From Parapristionchus giblindavisi (lineage: Eukaryota; Nematoda; Chromadorea; Rhabditida; Diplogasteridae), in NCBI GenBank assembly GCA_943737045.1, contig CALSFV010000222.1, positions 992,001-1,056,000 on the forward strand: a stretch of DNA of 64,000 bases. Direction: 5' to 3'. The translations under genes and the position numbers were made by a program. The notes below the pieces were generated by a model. It ran no database searches. It worked only from the letters and a program-made list of their open reading frames with translations, and had not been told where the DNA came from. This document shows positions 61,368 to 64,000 of the stretch, one piece after another (the stretch's first letter is position 1; each line of letters starts with the position of its first letter).

Positions 61368-63805
61368 TTGGATGGAGGCTGTGAGGAAGCCTAAAGCTAA
61401 AGAGCGGACACGGACACAAGAAGATGTCCCGCCGCCGCTTCCAGCCAGGACACGTAGTGGTTTAGATAGAATTCTTCCCGATGTACCGACATCGGCGCCT
61501 GGAACTGCTCCACCCATACGTGAGTTATCTTCAGAATATTCTCACTGTATGGATAGAAAGACTAACTCAGCATCTTCTCTCGTTTGTTCTGAAAATATAT
61601 GGCTTTTTGACGATTTTGTCATAGTTCGAAAAATACATTAAACTACGAAGTCTGGCTGCATTTTGTGATTTTTTGAAAAAAAAAATTAACATCTGTAATG
61701 TGGCTGTTCGACCTATGACGATACTGTGACGACCTATGACTATGCTGAACCGTGGTATGCACCGTCACAGAGGGTAGATAGTGCTTGAATCAATCAATAA
61801 ATCAATTTATTAATATCAAGTAAAATACTAGATTGATTGATTGAGCTTTCATCATAACCTAGTTACATCCCCTCTCTCTCATACAGTCAGGGGATTTCGT
61901 ATTGTATGCGATGAGATACCGATCAATATACTGAGGGTAACTTAGGCTATTTCTCATTTTAAAGTTAATCACTTTATCGAGATCAACTAAGTGGTGGGTA
62001 ACCGTATTTAAGCTATATCCTATAGGTTATCTAATATGTGACAATTAGAGAAACGTTCTCCGATATATGAGATATCTTAGTAAGATTGCTCCTGTCCCCG
62101 GTTACTATCTCTTGCGAGAGAGTATTATCCAACTGTCTTTTTAGAGAGTTGTGAGTAAGCTAATCTCTCGACAAGCCAACCTATCACTAATCGCAAGAGA
62201 ATTTTTGTATGCATTTAGTTATACTGTAGAGAATGGTCTATATCGACAGTGATCAGTTTCGAAATCATCGGTTTGGCAAAAACAGTGAGCAATTGTTTTG
62301 TCATGGATGAAAGGCACAACATTCACCCGTCCTAAAACAATATAATTCATTATATACAATCCTTGTTAGTACAGCAGACATGGTCCATGGTTATCCCACG
62401 GCCAAAAATGCGGGTGGGTAACGTAGATTTTTGGCAAAAAAATGCGGGTGGGTACACAAAAAATGTGGGAAATTAAACCTTTTTTTAAAAAAAACTCCGT
62501 TATTATTTCAGTTGACAGTTAGCCTATTTATCGTACAGTAAGAACGAGAACTGATTTTAATAATATGCGATTTCGTTCAATACTGCACTATAATACATGC
62601 ATAGTATTTCAATCTGATCGGGTACCGACAGAAAAAAACATGAAACTCAAGAAATTTAGTGATCATTGCGTTTAAGAGGATTTCCAGCGCGTTATCCCAT
62701 GGTACCTACGGTGGGATAACGTTCTGGCAAATGAGTTTGACGCGTTCGTTTTACATTTCCATGTGGTGTCGATGAACGATTAATCATCGATCATAGTGTA
62801 TCATTTGCTTCATTGTCCTTCCGCATATTCAATAGATCTTTATCTATCCCTTATGACTGCCCCTCTATCTGTCTATGCCCTCTTCTTTATCATAGTCTAT
62901 CATTTTGTTATTACATTCCACAGACACATTATCCTGTATATAAGCCACAGGCCAGTATGATAAATATTCTTACCACTGAATCGCCGCGTGTGTGACTTTG
63001 ACAAACACATGTGGAAAATTGGAATCTCTGTCGGTACGCGACGAGAAATGACGCAAAAAATAATTTTTATATGCTAAGACCAAGGAAATAGAAAAAAATA
63101 AATTCAGTACGCGATAATCATGCCTGAAAATGCACCCCTCCAAACAACACTTTCCCGCCATAATTTTCATATTTCTTATTGTCCACTGTATTCTCTGTCG
63201 GTACGCGACTCTCTAAACGAAAAATCAAATTTTTTTGAATCAATTAATATTTCAGTTCTTGTTAACGTTAAATTCCGACACAGCGTACTACTATCACTTC
63301 ACTGATCTTAAAGATCGTACTCTTCTCATATTCGAACTCATTTATTCAGTTTGCTACCATACTCTTTTCTTCAAATTTTTTCGACATGATTGATTAATTA
63401 ATATTTTTTTCAAGTCAACATTTCTCAAAATTTTGCGGGTGGGTTACCTACTTTTTTAAAAATTTGCGGGTGGGTCTATCCCATGGGATAACCATAGGCC
63501 ATGTCTGTAGTACAGTTACAAGTTCATCTCCGCAAAATTCCTTTTAATTGATTGGAAACTGATGATTAAAATAATTGAAATGGATTAGTTTGTTTTAAAA
63601 AAAAATTTTGTGCTGCATATACAGAAAAATAAATGTTATTTTAATAATAATGATAATTATTATTTTTATTATTATTATGATTATTATTGCAGCAGTTCGA
63701 ACAGCTCCTGCTGCACCTGAGAGAGTCAGGGAACGATCACCATCTCCTGAACCAGAAGAGATTGAAGTGCCACCTGAAGAGCAAACGAGGTTAGACGATC
63801 AATAG
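61368..63805 (+). CDS. C-terminal two exons of an unidentified proline-rich protein
   Basis: Exon 61368-61519 (after ATTCTAG, GTGAGT donor) joins 63693-63805 (after ATTATTGCAG) in phase and ends at TAG. The product has KPKAKERTRTQEDVPPPLPAR (about 20 residues, split here: KPKAKERTRT, QEDVPPPLPAR), a likely SH3-binding PPPLPAR site, a Ser/Pro-rich part (ERSPSPEPEE) and an acidic end (PPEEQTRLDDQ). Low-complexity, probably a disordered tail. Upstream exons were not found. The 2.17-kb intron holds a transposon. No family assigned. Confidence 0.55.
62375..63507. mobile_element. 1133-bp non-autonomous DNA transposon, 8-bp TSD
   Basis: Inverted ends starting CAGACATGG and continuing ATGGTTATCCCA with two mismatches. 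TAGTACAG duplicated at 62367-62374 and 63508-63515. Subterminal GCGGGTGGGT repeats at both ends (for example 62410, 62449, 63436, 63465) and repeated CTCTGTCGGTACGCGAC inside. No transposase frame. 8-bp TSD suggests hAT-type. It lies in the last intron of the 61368-63805 gene. Confidence 0.8.
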
Positions 63806-64000
63806 ACATATTGGTGTACTGTAGATCTTTGGAGTAATTTATACAGTATCCTCGATAAATGAAGTGCATTATCGATTGGTGTAGGAGGGTTAGACTATTG
63901 ATTGATTCTTTTCGGTAGAAGTACACCACGGATCACTAGGACTGATTTAAATAGAAGAGCAAGAGCCAAAACTGCTTTTTTTGTGAATTATTTGTAGCTC

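Overview
The window reads as nuclear DNA of a nematode, probably a rhabditid. It is AT-rich. Genes are split by many 45-60 nt introns with GTAAGT-type donors and TTTCAG-type acceptors. Candidate trans-splice acceptors sit next to start codons. The dominant gene family resembles ZYG-11/ZER-1, which is strongly expanded in nematodes. No bacterial features, CRISPR array or intact tRNA/rRNA gene were seen. All splice models below were made by hand; species and chromosome cannot be assigned.

About 56 kb is one amplified gene block. The unit is a ZYG-11-like leucine-rich/armadillo gene ('Z') head to head with a small SH2-domain gene ('S') across a 1.06-1.21 kb spacer. Order along the window: Z1(-, cut by the window start) S1(+) | Z2(-, broken) S2(+) | spacer | S3(-) Z3(+) | S4(-, truncated) | spacer | S5(+, truncated) Z4(-) S6(+). 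Two inverted repeats organise this. Palindrome 1 has arms of about 4.4-4.7 kb around a 484-bp spacer (21451-21934). Palindrome 2 has arms of about 10.8 and 12.8 kb around a 1.05-kb spacer (37066-38119). In addition, 1-5000 and 48553-53560 are near-identical direct repeats. Z3 and S6 are recombinants between copies, so the block has been shuffled by fold-back events and gene conversion.

Because each locus has several copies, empty sites can be compared inside the window. This gives well-supported mobile-element calls with exact target duplications: a hAT-like MITE of GCGGGCCCGC palindromes that splits exon 1 of Z2, a tRNA-like TIR element with a 5-bp TSD, a GCGT-TSD element, a 490-bp fold-back element, and a 2-kb insertion carrying a three-exon small gene. 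A tRNA-derived SINE-like family and a hammerhead-ribozyme-like core also recur.

Right of 56.2 kb the sequence is single copy. It holds a complete nine-exon pgam-5 (mitochondrial PGAM5 phosphatase) on the minus strand, and the last two exons of an unidentified proline-rich protein on the plus strand, with a 1.13-kb 8-bp-TSD transposon in the intron.

On function: ZYG-11/ZER-1 proteins are substrate receptors of CUL2 ubiquitin ligases. The S proteins carry many tyrosines and a C-terminal SH2 domain that lacks the canonical phosphotyrosine-binding arginine. The fixed divergent pairing and rapid amplification suggest a co-inherited module; the ZYG-11-like antidote ZEEL-1 of C. elegans is a precedent worth testing, but nothing in the sequence proves such a role.
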